NCBI GenBank assembly: GCA_963768075.1
Contig: CAVYHD010000033.1
Span: forward strand, 620,001 to 684,000
Source of the DNA: QHXW01 sp963768075
GTDB taxonomy: Bacteria; Acidobacteriota; Terriglobia; Bryobacterales; Bryobacteraceae
Reading direction: 5' to 3'
Length of the DNA: 64,000 nucleotides
The notes under the pieces are model-generated. The model saw only the letters and a list, made by a program, of their open reading frames with translations. It was not told where the DNA came from and ran no database searches. The position numbers were made by a program, and so were the translations under genes. Shown here piece by piece: positions 29,024-38,685 of this stretch (positions within the stretch are counted from its first letter, which is position 1; every line of letters begins with the position of its first letter).

Positions 29024-29201
29024 GGAAATTACCAAGCTAACAGGGGTGCGGCGGGGTGTCAAACCAAACGTCCGCGCAGGCCAATCCGCCTTTTTCGATT
29101 GCCAACAAGACGCTAGGGTCTTGGGCCGTCCGAAAGATTCAGACAAAACGATCCCAATCGGAAATGCGGGCTCACTGGGGAACGTTCACACCCCCACAGA
29201 C

Positions 29202-30005
29202 CTAGTCTACCGGCAAGACGGAAGCGTAGAGCTTCTCAGGGCGCCGGATCTCGATTTTGGCCTTCTGTCCAATGGACAGATTTCCGGTAACCGTGAGCGT
29301 GTAATGGGATCGCAGGGCCCCGAAGATGCGTGGTCCGGGCGGCTCGTCGGACGTCTTCTTCATGTTTTTCAAATTGAACAGCGCCCCGCCAGTCTGTCCC
29401 GCCAGCAGTTCGAACATGTATTTTTCGTAACCCATGACGTATACAACGAAGATGGAGACACCATTGCGACGGGCCAGACTGATGATTTCACTTTCTGTGA
29501 CCCGGCTGTTCCCCTCAATTCCGGCACTCAACAGCAGGATCACCCTGCGAAATGTGCTGTTCTGGAATCCGCCGTCGATGGTGGCATAGAGCGCGTCAAG
29601 AACGTGTGGTGAGTTGCCATATTTGACCTTCCCGACGGCGCGGCTGAGTAGTTCCTTGCTGGAGGTGAAATCCTGGATGAGGTCGGCTGAGGAGTGAAAG
29701 GAGATGACAGCCATCTGCTCTCTCGGCTGGAGCTGAGCGATCATGTTTTCGGCGGCAGGCTGGACCATGGGGCCGAGCAAGCTGGTATCGAGCAGCAGGA
29801 CCACATCGAGAATGCCGCTGGAATATTCGGCGGACTCGACCTGATGCGGAGTTTTGTCATCCAGAAAGATGAAATCCTCGGCCTTCAGATCAGTAACCGG
29901 CTTGCCGGATTTCTGCTCCACCACCGTGACCAGAAGCTTAGTCGACCCGGCCAGTGAACAGGCGAGAGTTAGAAATAAGACCGCAGCGATCGGCTTGTGA
30001 CGCAT
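29202..30005 (-). CDS. VWFA-related acidobacterial domain protein
   Basis: A 267-residue exported protein. A signal peptide (AAVLFLTLACSLAGS) is followed by a short beta region, VTVVEQKSGKPVTDLKAEDF, and a von Willebrand A domain. Its metal site begins VVLLLDTSLLG with DxS retained. The pattern matches the VWFA-related acidobacterial domain (TIGR03436), a family expanded in this phylum and of unknown function. It lies about 180 bp upstream of gcvT, on the same strand, with no obvious functional link. Confidence 0.85.
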   Translation of the reverse strand: MRHKPIAAVLFLTLACSLAGSTKLLVTVVEQKSGKPVTDLKAEDFIFLDDKTPHQVESAEYSSGILDVVLLLDTSLLGPMVQPAAENMIAQLQPREQMAVISFHSSADLIQDFTSSKELLSRAVGKVKYGNSPHVLDALYATIDGGFQNSTFRRVILLLSAGIEGNSRVTESEIISLARRNGVSIFVVYVMGYEKYMFELLAGQTGGALFNLKNMKKTSDEPPGPRIFGALRSHYTLTVTGNLSIGQKAKIEIRRPEKLYASVLPVD

Positions 30006-30036
30006 CAGCCCACAGTCTAGCGCAGGCGAAAGGCGC

Positions 30037-30828
30037 TCAATCGATCAACTCACCCCGCAGCATGGTGACGGCCTGGCCACCCAGAAGCACGCGATCTCCG
30101 TTGAGCCGGACTCGCACCACGCCGCCGCGCGGTGAAGCCTGATAAGCAAGAAATTCAGTTTTCCGCATGTGCCTGGCCCAGTACGGGCCGAGGCAGCAGT
30201 GCGCGGAGCCCGTGACCGGGTCTTCATTGACGCCGGAGGCGGGCGCGAAAAATCGCGAAACGAAATCGAAGCCAGGGGTTTCGGACCGTGCCGTTACGAT
30301 GACTCCGCGCACGGGAAGTTCCGACAAGAGCGAGAAATTTGGTTTCAGGCTTCGGAGCACGGCTTCGGACTCCAGTTCGGCGATGTAGTCGAGCTTGTTC
30401 CGGCCCACATATTTCGGCTCGGCACCCAGCGCCTCACGCAGGCGCGGCGGTGCGTCGGCGGGTTCCTCGGGTTTCACGGGGAAATCCATTTCGATCCAAT
30501 CGCCTTTTTGATCCGCCGTAAGAAGGCCGCTGTGGGTATGAAAGCGAGCCTGCTCGCCCGGCTTCAAATGCCCGCACTCCCATAACGCGTGGGCGCTGGC
30601 AAGCGTCGCGTGACCGCATAAAGCCACCTCTATAGAAGGCGTGAACCAGCGCAAATGAAATCCATCGACCTGCCGCACCAGAAACGCAGTCTCCGAAAGA
30701 TTCATCTCGCGCGCCACGTTTTGCATCCATGCTTCGTCGCGGGCCGCGGGCAATACGCACACGGCCGCCGGGTTGCCGGCAAAGGGCTTACTCGTGAAGG
30801 CATCCACCTGGACAATTGCCAGAGGCAT
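30037..30828 (-). CDS. PhzF family isomerase
   Basis: A 263-residue PhzF-like protein with two mirrored hot-dog-like domains. Conserved pieces are VDAFTSKPFAGNPAAVCVL, NLSETAFL with the catalytic Glu, CGHATLASAHAL and DPVTGSAHCCLGPYW. PhzF isomerises an intermediate in phenazine synthesis, but most family members have unknown substrates and no other phenazine genes are near. The start is chosen at the ATG giving MPLAIVQVDAF; the frame continues open upstream. It is divergent from the ceramidase-like gene, with about 80 bp between starts. Confidence 0.85.
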   Translation of the reverse strand: MPLAIVQVDAFTSKPFAGNPAAVCVLPAARDEAWMQNVAREMNLSETAFLVRQVDGFHLRWFTPSIEVALCGHATLASAHALWECGHLKPGEQARFHTHSGLLTADQKGDWIEMDFPVKPEEPADAPPRLREALGAEPKYVGRNKLDYIAELESEAVLRSLKPNFSLLSELPVRGVIVTARSETPGFDFVSRFFAPASGVNEDPVTGSAHCCLGPYWARHMRKTEFLAYQASPRGGVVRVRLNGDRVLLGGQAVTMLRGELID

Positions 30829-30907
30829 AAGAGACTCGAGTTCATTGTCGCATTGCGTAACGAGATTCCAGCCGTGCCTAACCGTTACCTGGACTGGGCG
30901 GACTAGA

Positions 30908-32218
30908 ATGGAACACATGAAAAATCTCGTTCTTGCGGCGCTGGTGACATTTTCGTCTTTCAGCCTGCGCGGGGCCGATCTGCAGCTCCAAGCGGGCGTG
31001 GCCAAGGTCGAAATTACGCCGTCCTCGTTCGGACCGATGTATGGCTACAACAACCGCAAATGTGGTCCGGCGACCGGCACGCACGATCCGCTGTTTGCCA
31101 AGGCACTGGTGCTGGCGGCGGGCGAGTCGCGGATCGCCATCGTGACGCTCGACCTCGGCAGCATCGTTTCCGAAAATCTCCGGCGCGACGTTGCGGCCAA
31201 GCTCGGAATTCCAGCCTTGCTGCTGGCAGCGTCGCACAGCCACTCGACCCCTTCATTTCTGCCGTCGGAAGGCAGCGTGCGCGGGGTGACACCGGCATCG
31301 TTTGAGCCTTCCCCGTATCAGCTGGAGATGGAGAGGAAGGTTTTCGACGCTGTGCAGCGCGCGGCGTCCTCGATGTTCCCCGCCCGGTTGGGCGTGGGCC
31401 GCGGCTCCCTGCAGCTAGGTTACAACCGGTTGCTGCTGCGTGACGATGGCCGCGCCCGCGCCCTGTTTGACAATCTCGAGCGAGTTCCCTACGGGCCAGT
31501 GGATCCGGAATTCACGCTCTTGCGAGTAGAGGACATGAGCGGTGCGGCTCGCGCGCTCGTGGTGCATTACGCATGTCACGCGGTTGTGCTGGGGCCGACG
31601 AGTTGCTTATATTCCGCCGACTATCCCGGCGCTATGCAGGCCAAAGTGGAGGCGGCGATCCCAGGCGTCCAGTGCATGTTCGTGCAAGGCGGCGCCGGCG
31701 ACATCAATCCGCTGTTTGAAGGCCGCACGGGGAAAGAAGACGAGGACATGGCTACGATGCAGAAGATGGGCGAGCTCCTGGGTGACGAGGTGCTGCGCCG
31801 TGTGAGCAGCATTAAGCCCACGTCTCCGGTCCGGTCCCCCATCCAGTTTGAGAGCGAAACGATGCGGTTTGCGGACCGCTGGGAGAAAGACAAATCGCTC
31901 GAAGTGGGCATCACGACGGTCCTGATCAATCGAGAGATCGCCATCGCTGCCGTGCCTGGCGAGCCGATGCACAGGTTCCAAACCTACTGGAAGCAACACG
32001 CCGACGTGCCGTATCCGCTTTTCTACGGCTACACTTTTAGCGCCGCGGGGGTCTGGCCGGGTTACATTCCCGACATACGCTCAGCCGCGTACGGCGGGTA
32101 TGGGGCGGATGTGACCACGCGGATCGAAATCGGCGCCGGCGAGACCATCATGCAGCACCACCTGATCAACCTATATAAGATGCTGGGCATGTGGCGGGAC
32201 AAGCCGGGCCAACCTTGA
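30908..32218 (+). CDS. Neutral/alkaline ceramidase-like protein
   Basis: An exported protein of about 436 residues. The signal peptide (MKNLVLAALVTFSSFSLRGA) is followed by VAKVEITPSSFGPMYGY. The metal-site region LLAASHSHSTPSF, and VHYACHAVVLGP, SADYPGAM and FVQGGAGDINP, match the neutral/alkaline non-lysosomal ceramidase N-terminal domain. Real ceramidases are longer (about 650 residues) and have a C-terminal Ig-like domain that is missing here, so the substrate may differ. Two ATGs (30908, 30917) are possible starts. Confidence 0.8.
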   Translation: MEHMKNLVLAALVTFSSFSLRGADLQLQAGVAKVEITPSSFGPMYGYNNRKCGPATGTHDPLFAKALVLAAGESRIAIVTLDLGSIVSENLRRDVAAKLGIPALLLAASHSHSTPSFLPSEGSVRGVTPASFEPSPYQLEMERKVFDAVQRAASSMFPARLGVGRGSLQLGYNRLLLRDDGRARALFDNLERVPYGPVDPEFTLLRVEDMSGAARALVVHYACHAVVLGPTSCLYSADYPGAMQAKVEAAIPGVQCMFVQGGAGDINPLFEGRTGKEDEDMATMQKMGELLGDEVLRRVSSIKPTSPVRSPIQFESETMRFADRWEKDKSLEVGITTVLINREIAIAAVPGEPMHRFQTYWKQHADVPYPLFYGYTFSAAGVWPGYIPDIRSAAYGGYGADVTTRIEIGAGETIMQHHLINLYKMLGMWRDKPGQP

Positions 32219-32294
32219 TCAGTGGCCGCGCTCGCAACCTTCCGCGGCGATGCGCACGTAGATCGTGCGAACCTGCCGAAACAAAGCGGGAGGC

Positions 32295-33278
32295 TTAAGG
32301 CTCAGCGGCGTATTTCTGGTACGCCTCGGCGATGTTCGCCGCATGGTAATCGCCGTGATGGATGATCACCCGGTAACGAAAGGTCAGCGATTTCCGCTCG
32401 GGAATCGTCCAGCTTCCGTCCTGATTCGGATCGCGCGTAAAATCGCGGAGCCCGAACGGATTGGCGGCGAACAAGCCGTATCCGCGCGCGTGCCAGGTGG
32501 TGGGATGCCGGAAGCTCCTGGGATGATCGAAAACCGCGATGCCCACGTCCTCACCTTCCACTGTGCCGTCGTAGTTCACCCAGTCGGCACGCTTGCCCCA
32601 GATGGCTTTCTCGCCTTCGGCGCCTTGTGAGTTCACCATGTGGCTGGGCGGAGAATCGAGCTGCTTGACCAAGCGGATGCCGAATGTTCCCTCCTTCGAA
32701 TCGCCAAAGGTCAGCGGACCGTGGGTCGCGTGGACGGTGAATTCACAGTCGATTATGCGTGTGTGATCATCGCCGCGGAACGTGAAAGCCTGCGTTTCGT
32801 CGCCGATCACAAGGCCGCCCGGACCTTCGAGCGTGAACTCGGCGCGAATGACTCCCGCCTCGCCCCCGCGTGCTTCGTCGATCTTTTGCATCACCATGTG
32901 GCCATAATTCTGTTTGCCGTGATCATTGTAGTACTTGGCGAAGGCTTCCTCACCCCAGAAATCGAAGCCGTCAATATTTCCGTGCGCAAAGTACAGGGGG
33001 CGCTGGTGCGGTTCGAAGCTGGGATCATGCTGGCTCCCGGCTGGCACCTCATTCGCAACAGGATAGCCGCGGGTTACGATGATGCCTTGCGCGCTCCGCA
33101 GCGGCATCAGATAGGGCTTGGCGACCTTCGGATCGAAATAGTAGGTAGTAAATGGCTTGCCTCCGATCGTCACTTCGATCTGGCTGCCGTTGCGCTGGAC
33201 GTCGACAGCCTGCTGCGCACCACACGTGAAGGTGCACAGCAATAACGTCAGGGAAAGTTTGCTCGTCTGGTTGGTCAT
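32295..33278 (-). CDS. DUF6807 (PmoA-like) secreted protein
   Basis: A 327-residue protein with a signal peptide (LSLTLLLCTFTCGAQQ). Blocks such as YYFDPKVAKPYLMPLRSAQG, HQRPLYFAHGNIDGFDFWGE, and IAVFDHPRSFRHPTTWHARGYG match DUF6807, often labelled PmoA family. These proteins sit near sugar oxidoreductases in Bacteroidetes, Planctomycetes and Acidobacteria and are inferred to act on glycans, but no activity is established. It is the last gene of a four-gene minus-strand operon, 7 bp after the Gfo/Idh/MocA gene. Confidence 0.82.
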   Translation of the reverse strand: MTNQTSKLSLTLLLCTFTCGAQQAVDVQRNGSQIEVTIGGKPFTTYYFDPKVAKPYLMPLRSAQGIIVTRGYPVANEVPAGSQHDPSFEPHQRPLYFAHGNIDGFDFWGEEAFAKYYNDHGKQNYGHMVMQKIDEARGGEAGVIRAEFTLEGPGGLVIGDETQAFTFRGDDHTRIIDCEFTVHATHGPLTFGDSKEGTFGIRLVKQLDSPPSHMVNSQGAEGEKAIWGKRADWVNYDGTVEGEDVGIAVFDHPRSFRHPTTWHARGYGLFAANPFGLRDFTRDPNQDGSWTIPERKSLTFRYRVIIHHGDYHAANIAEAYQKYAAEP

Positions 33279-33285
33279 TGTAGGT

Positions 33286-34593
<1,308 letters not shown>

Positions 34594-34650
34594 GATTCTC
34601 CTCCTGGAAATTGCTAGCCTATCACAACTGCGCCGGCGGCTGAATCGGCC

Positions 34651-35571
34651 CTAGGACAGGTAGTGGATTGTGGCGTCCGCCAGTTTCTGCGTGTTCTCAA
34701 ACGGATTGCCGGGCATATCGGCCTCCATCGAGAAATAACCTTTATATCCGGCTTGTTTCGCGATGCCGAACAGCCTGGCCAGGTCCACCTCGTAGACCTT
34801 ACCGTTCTCCGCGGCGAATGCGCTCTTGACGTGCGCCATATTGAATACGTGCCGGAACATGGCGGCCACAGCTTTGTAGTTCCACTCGGCATCGCCCGTC
34901 GGGTTCATGGAATTCGCAAAATCCGGCAGGCCGCGCAGGTACGGGCTGCGCACCTTCTCGATCACGGCCACGAGGAAGAACGGGTCTTCGCATACGGGAA
35001 CATCGTTTTCCAGGTTGATCACGATGCCCTTCTTCTCGCCATATCCGGCTACCTCGCCAAGAGTCTCAGCCGCAAGATTGACATCCGATTTGCCGCCCGG
35101 CGCACCGGTAATGTGCTGGCGAACGCTGGGCGAGCCGATGAGCAGCGCAATGTCGACGCCCTTTTTCCCAAACGCAATCGCCTGCTGCCGCTTGGCGGGA
35201 TCGGGATGATAGAAACTTCGCCCGCCGTGGCCCAGATCGACAATATGCGACCCGGCTTTGGCGACCGAAGCGCGCAACTCTTCCAGATACGCGGGCTCGG
35301 TCGACCGGAAATGCGAGGTCAGGGGATTGATGTTGTGGATATCGAAGCGCTCCACTACCATCGCGGCGAAATCCTTGGCATCGATCCGATGCTTGGCCGG
35401 GTCGCCTTCGTGGTTGCCGATGTCCATATACTCACGGAACGGCCACGATGTCACGGACAGACGGTCGCGCGGATTCACCGGGAATGTTAGCTGCGGCTCC
35501 GACGCCGGGAGCATGGCCGTTCCAGCGGCCACAAGCGAAGTTGTTAGAAAGTGCCGGCGCGACAGGCTCAT
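34651..35571 (-). CDS. Tat-exported sugar phosphate isomerase/epimerase-like protein
   Basis: A 306-residue TIM-barrel protein of the xylose-isomerase-like superfamily. The N-terminus SRRHFLTTSLVAAGTAML is a twin-arginine signal, so it is likely exported folded. Barrel features include IVDLGHGGRSFY, KGIVINLENDVP and GYKGYFSMEAD. The ATG overlaps the stop of the upstream VOC gene (ATGA). The substrate is unknown; its place before a Gfo/Idh/MocA dehydrogenase supports a ketose or inosose. Confidence 0.85.
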   Translation of the reverse strand: MSLSRRHFLTTSLVAAGTAMLPASEPQLTFPVNPRDRLSVTSWPFREYMDIGNHEGDPAKHRIDAKDFAAMVVERFDIHNINPLTSHFRSTEPAYLEELRASVAKAGSHIVDLGHGGRSFYHPDPAKRQQAIAFGKKGVDIALLIGSPSVRQHITGAPGGKSDVNLAAETLGEVAGYGEKKGIVINLENDVPVCEDPFFLVAVIEKVRSPYLRGLPDFANSMNPTGDAEWNYKAVAAMFRHVFNMAHVKSAFAAENGKVYEVDLARLFGIAKQAGYKGYFSMEADMPGNPFENTQKLADATIHYLS

Positions 35572-36356
35572 TGCACTCTCGCCGGCTGGAAGAGCGAGAA
35601 TACCGCGCCCTGAGGATCCGCGATCACCGCAAAGCGTCCCACGCCTGGAATATCGGTGGGACGCACGTGAACGGAACCGCCCAGATCCCGCGATTTCCCT
35701 GCGCTGGCATCGCACCCAGTGACGAAGAAGTACGGCATCCAATGCGAGGGAATATCGCCCAGCTCGGCCGCCATCTGCATAATGCCGCCGATGGCCTGAG
35801 TTTCATTCCAGATCTCGGTGTAATCCCGCGGACTGGCCAGCCCCGCCTTCGCGTTCCACCCAAACAGCTTGGTATAGAACTCTAGACTCTTGGCCGTATC
35901 GTTGGTGACCAATTCGGACCAGCACAGCGTGTGCGGCTCGCCGGTGATCCGGGCACCGATGTTCCGGTTGGGCTGCCAGATGGCAAAGACAGCGCCGGTG
36001 GGATCTTGGATGACGGCCATGCGCCCGGCGTCGAAGACGTCGAACGGTCCTTTCATGACCGTGCCGCCTAGCTTTTTCACCCGCCCCGCCGTGTCGTCGG
36101 CGCTGGCCACCGCGATGTACTCAAGCCAGTGGGTTGGAATTCCCATGCGGCGCATTTCGTCATCCATTTCATACAGCGCGCCGATCGCTTTGCCATCGAT
36201 CTGGAGCATGGTGTAGAACTGATCATTTCCCATGGGCATGTCGTCGGGATGCCAGCCGAACAAACCTCCGTAGAATGCCTTCGCGGCCTTGGCGTCTGTA
36301 GTCCCCAACTCCACCCAGCAGAATGAACCAGGGCGGTGCTTCTCGACGATGCTCAT
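35568..36356 (-). CDS. Two-domain VOC/glyoxalase-like protein
   Basis: A 262-residue protein built of two tandem vicinal-oxygen-chelate modules. Each opens with F-WVELGTTDAKAAKAFYGGLFGW or CWSELVTNDTAKSLEFYTKLFGW, and each ends with AVIQDPTGAVFAIWQP or AVIADPQGAVFSLFQP. This arrangement resembles the CFP32-like group. No activity can be assigned. It has a good ribosome site (aaaggag) and is the first gene of the four-gene operon that continues to DUF6807. Confidence 0.88.
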   Translation of the reverse strand: MSIVEKHRPGSFCWVELGTTDAKAAKAFYGGLFGWHPDDMPMGNDQFYTMLQIDGKAIGALYEMDDEMRRMGIPTHWLEYIAVASADDTAGRVKKLGGTVMKGPFDVFDAGRMAVIQDPTGAVFAIWQPNRNIGARITGEPHTLCWSELVTNDTAKSLEFYTKLFGWNAKAGLASPRDYTEIWNETQAIGGIMQMAAELGDIPSHWMPYFFVTGCDASAGKSRDLGGSVHVRPTDIPGVGRFAVIADPQGAVFSLFQPARVQ

Positions 36357-36399
36357 AGAAGCGCTCCTTTCGGATTCTGTGGAGTATACCGCAAGGAGT

Positions 36400-37371
36400 C
36401 TAATCCTCGTCCGCTACCGGCGCGAAGCCTCCCGCCAGATCCTGCGGCTTCACTTTTTCGGTGTTGAAACGGGCCGCGCGATCGCGCATGGTTTCAAGCA
36501 CTTTCTCAGCGGGGGGCACTTCACCCTGGATCCACCGCAGCGGATTGATTCGCGCCACCACGAAAGAGCGCAAGTACGGGCTTTGCAGGCCTTTCGCTTT
36601 GAGCTTCACGACCACCGCAGCGACCTGTTCTTCCAGTTCCTGAAGTAACGCCGCGCGGCGCGCATGCGCTTTCATGGCCGCACGCATTGGCTCATCGGAA
36701 AAGGTCTCGACCCGGCGCAACACCGGATGGTAGGCGCCACCGCCGAATTTCGGCTTCTGTTCGTACGCCATCCCCAGCGTCACAAGCGATGCGTCCTCCA
36801 GGTAAAAGGCGAAGCCCGATTCCGGCTCATTCGGCGATTCCTCAACCAGCCCGTGCGAGATGCGCACTACTTCCAGCGCCCGCTCCTTTAGGTTGTGCGC
36901 CTTCTCCGTATTCAGCGCCAGGATCTGCCGCGCCACGTCGCGTTCGGGAACAATCAGGGCGGTGATGGACCGCGCGCCGAGCCGACGCATCGCTTCCAGA
37001 CGATGCAGTCCGTTGGGTGTCCAGAAGCCATCTTTCGGCGCGGGAACGGCGATGACGGGATCGAGGAAACGGCCGGTTTTTTCGATCACGCCGGCCAGAC
37101 GCTTGTGATGCGCCTCGGAAAGGTCCCGCTGGAATGGCGTCGGCTGGATGCGATCGATCGGTAGCACCGCGAGCATCAGGGGGTGCCCGCCTAGCGGATC
37201 GCGATAGCTGGCGAGTACTACTCCTCCTGCGTCCGTGACACGATCCGCAACCTCTGTCAATCCATCACGGATTTCAATCCTGGTATCCGCGGGCGAAAGA
37301 CCCGTGGTCTGCGGCTTGCGTTTACGAGGAACCCGGCGCTTTCGTGTCTTCCCTGACGTCGGTTTTGCCAT
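36400..37371 (-). CDS. ParB N-terminal domain-like protein
   Basis: A 323-residue protein with a very basic N-terminus (TRKRRVPRKRKPQTT). The ParB/sulfiredoxin-like domain at about residues 75-160 contains IQPTPFQRDLSEAHHKRLAGVI and the nucleotide-binding-like NGLHRLEAMRRLGA. The C-terminal half is helical and lacks the usual ParB helix-turn-helix and dimer domain. There is no parA, parS or origin next to it, so a chromosome segregation role is unlikely. The gene upstream overlaps its start by 50 bp. Confidence 0.75.
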   Translation of the reverse strand: MAKPTSGKTRKRRVPRKRKPQTTGLSPADTRIEIRDGLTEVADRVTDAGGVVLASYRDPLGGHPLMLAVLPIDRIQPTPFQRDLSEAHHKRLAGVIEKTGRFLDPVIAVPAPKDGFWTPNGLHRLEAMRRLGARSITALIVPERDVARQILALNTEKAHNLKERALEVVRISHGLVEESPNEPESGFAFYLEDASLVTLGMAYEQKPKFGGGAYHPVLRRVETFSDEPMRAAMKAHARRAALLQELEEQVAAVVVKLKAKGLQSPYLRSFVVARINPLRWIQGEVPPAEKVLETMRDRAARFNTEKVKPQDLAGGFAPVADED

Positions 37372-37738
37372 CTGGTTGTGTCGCGCTCTTGGCCCGAGAT
37401 TTTTTGCGCGAGTGGGCCGCTTTGCCCACTACCACGGCCGCGGAAATCGCCGAGCCCCACAACAAATATCGCATTTTTGACTTGGTTCGAAATGGGACTT
37501 TGACAGAGGGAGGCGCCGCGACGGGCGCACCGTTGGAGATATCGACGGCGCCGCCAAGGCGCATGTTCTCCCAGTCGTAGACGAACTGTTTACCGCAGTC
37601 CAGGCAAACTACGTAAGTCTCGGCGTGCGTTTCGCTCGTTGCCCCGCCGGTCTTTGTGCGGGCCGGAGTGAAAGGGAAGGTCGTTCTCCGGTGCCGGCAC
37701 CCGACCAGAGCGTTCCATATCGAATCGATCACCGGCAT
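37322..37738 (-). CDS. Small Cys-motif protein with basic C-terminus
   Basis: A protein of about 138 residues with Cys/His pairs (GCRHRRTTFPF and VVCLDCGKQFVYDW) that could form one zinc ribbon. A weakly hydrophobic segment (YLLWGSAISAAVVVG) and a Lys/Arg-rich tail follow. The last 50 bp overlap the start of the ParB-like gene in another frame, so both are probably expressed together. The family is not recognised. An ATG eight codons upstream (37762) is an alternative start. Confidence 0.6.
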   Translation of the reverse strand: MPVIDSIWNALVGCRHRRTTFPFTPARTKTGGATSETHAETYVVCLDCGKQFVYDWENMRLGGAVDISNGAPVAAPPSVKVPFRTKSKMRYLLWGSAISAAVVVGKAAHSRKKSRAKSATQPDGKTDVREDTKAPGSS

Positions 37739-37818
37739 GCAGCCCAGGTACCAATGTAGCATTCAGTCTTATGTGGCCAACGTGCGCAACCGCACACCGC
37801 CACGCTACACTGGCAATC

Positions 37819-38685
37819 GTGGCCGCACGCAGCAAGACCAAAGCAGTCGCCCGCAATCACTATATCCTCATCGTATTTGACAGCTGCCGTTACGATTCCT
37901 TTCTGGCCGGGCATCCACGTACCATGCGCAAGCTCGGAAAGGTGGAGCGGCGGTGGTCCTACGCTTCGTGGACGGCGCCTTCGCATTACAATCTTTTGAT
38001 GGGCTTGATGCCTCACACGAGCCCCAGAAATGTTTATGCTTCGGAGTACTACAAGAACGATTTCTTCAAGTTCAATGAACGCCTAGGCGAAGGCGGCATC
38101 GAGTTCCGGAGTTTCGTGCCGCGCTTGTCGCTGCCGGTGCTGCTCCGAAATCTCGGCTACCGCACCAATGCCATGGTGTCTCTCCCGGTATTGAATCCCG
38201 CCACGGCAATCAATACGGGCTTCGACAGCTACCGGCTGATGGAAAAACACAACGATATGCGAGCCATGGTGCGCCAGATGACGTTCCCCGAAGATCAGCC
38301 ATCGTTCTATCTGCTCAATGTCGGCGAGACGCACTATCCCTACGCGCTTCCCGACGAGTCGGAGGACGAATGGCCGCGCATCAGTGGCGTGCACGGCGTG
38401 TTCAAGCACCTGGACGAGGCCATCGTGGGCGGAAAGCTGCGCAGCAGCCGCGCGAAGATGTTCGACCGGCGCAAACTGGAGATGCTGCGCCAACGCCAGA
38501 TCGACGCCGTAAAATATTTGGATAAAGTGGTAGAAGAGTTGTTCGATCTGGCTCCCCAAAATACCTACATCACCATTACGTCGGACCACGGCGAACTGTT
38601 CGGCGAAGAGGGCTACTTTGGCCACGGCCCGATCCATCATGAAAAAGTCCTCGAGGTGCCCTTCCTCGAAGGCAAGCTCCGATGA
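37819..38685 (+). CDS. Sulfatase-like alkaline phosphatase superfamily protein
   Basis: A protein of about 288 residues. The core is HYILIVFDSCRYDSFLA for the first metal ligand. A Ser/Thr nucleophile region follows in YASWTAPSHYNLLMGLMPHT, and the second metal site is YITITSDHGELFGEEGYFGHGP. The usual sulfatase Cys/Ser-x-Pro-x-Arg is replaced by TAPSH, so it may act on a phosphoester rather than a sulfate. It is shorter than standard sulfatases (about 450-550). The start is uncertain: GTG at 37819 is chosen, but ATG 37771 is also in frame. The stop overlaps the next start as ATGA. Confidence 0.78.
   Translation: MAARSKTKAVARNHYILIVFDSCRYDSFLAGHPRTMRKLGKVERRWSYASWTAPSHYNLLMGLMPHTSPRNVYASEYYKNDFFKFNERLGEGGIEFRSFVPRLSLPVLLRNLGYRTNAMVSLPVLNPATAINTGFDSYRLMEKHNDMRAMVRQMTFPEDQPSFYLLNVGETHYPYALPDESEDEWPRISGVHGVFKHLDEAIVGGKLRSSRAKMFDRRKLEMLRQRQIDAVKYLDKVVEELFDLAPQNTYITITSDHGELFGEEGYFGHGPIHHEKVLEVPFLEGKLR

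Noticed and set aside
29024..29201. Possible glycine riboswitch upstream of gcvT
   Set aside because: The minus-strand leader was read for the conserved glycine aptamer cores and none was recognised; only generic GC-rich hairpins are present.
30037..30828. Phenazine biosynthesis cluster at the PhzF gene
   Set aside because: No other phz genes are near, and PhzF-like proteins are common outside phenazine producers.
36400..37371. Chromosome origin or partition locus at the ParB-like gene
   Set aside because: No ParA, no parS-like palindrome, no DnaA boxes, and the protein lacks the ParB helix-turn-helix.
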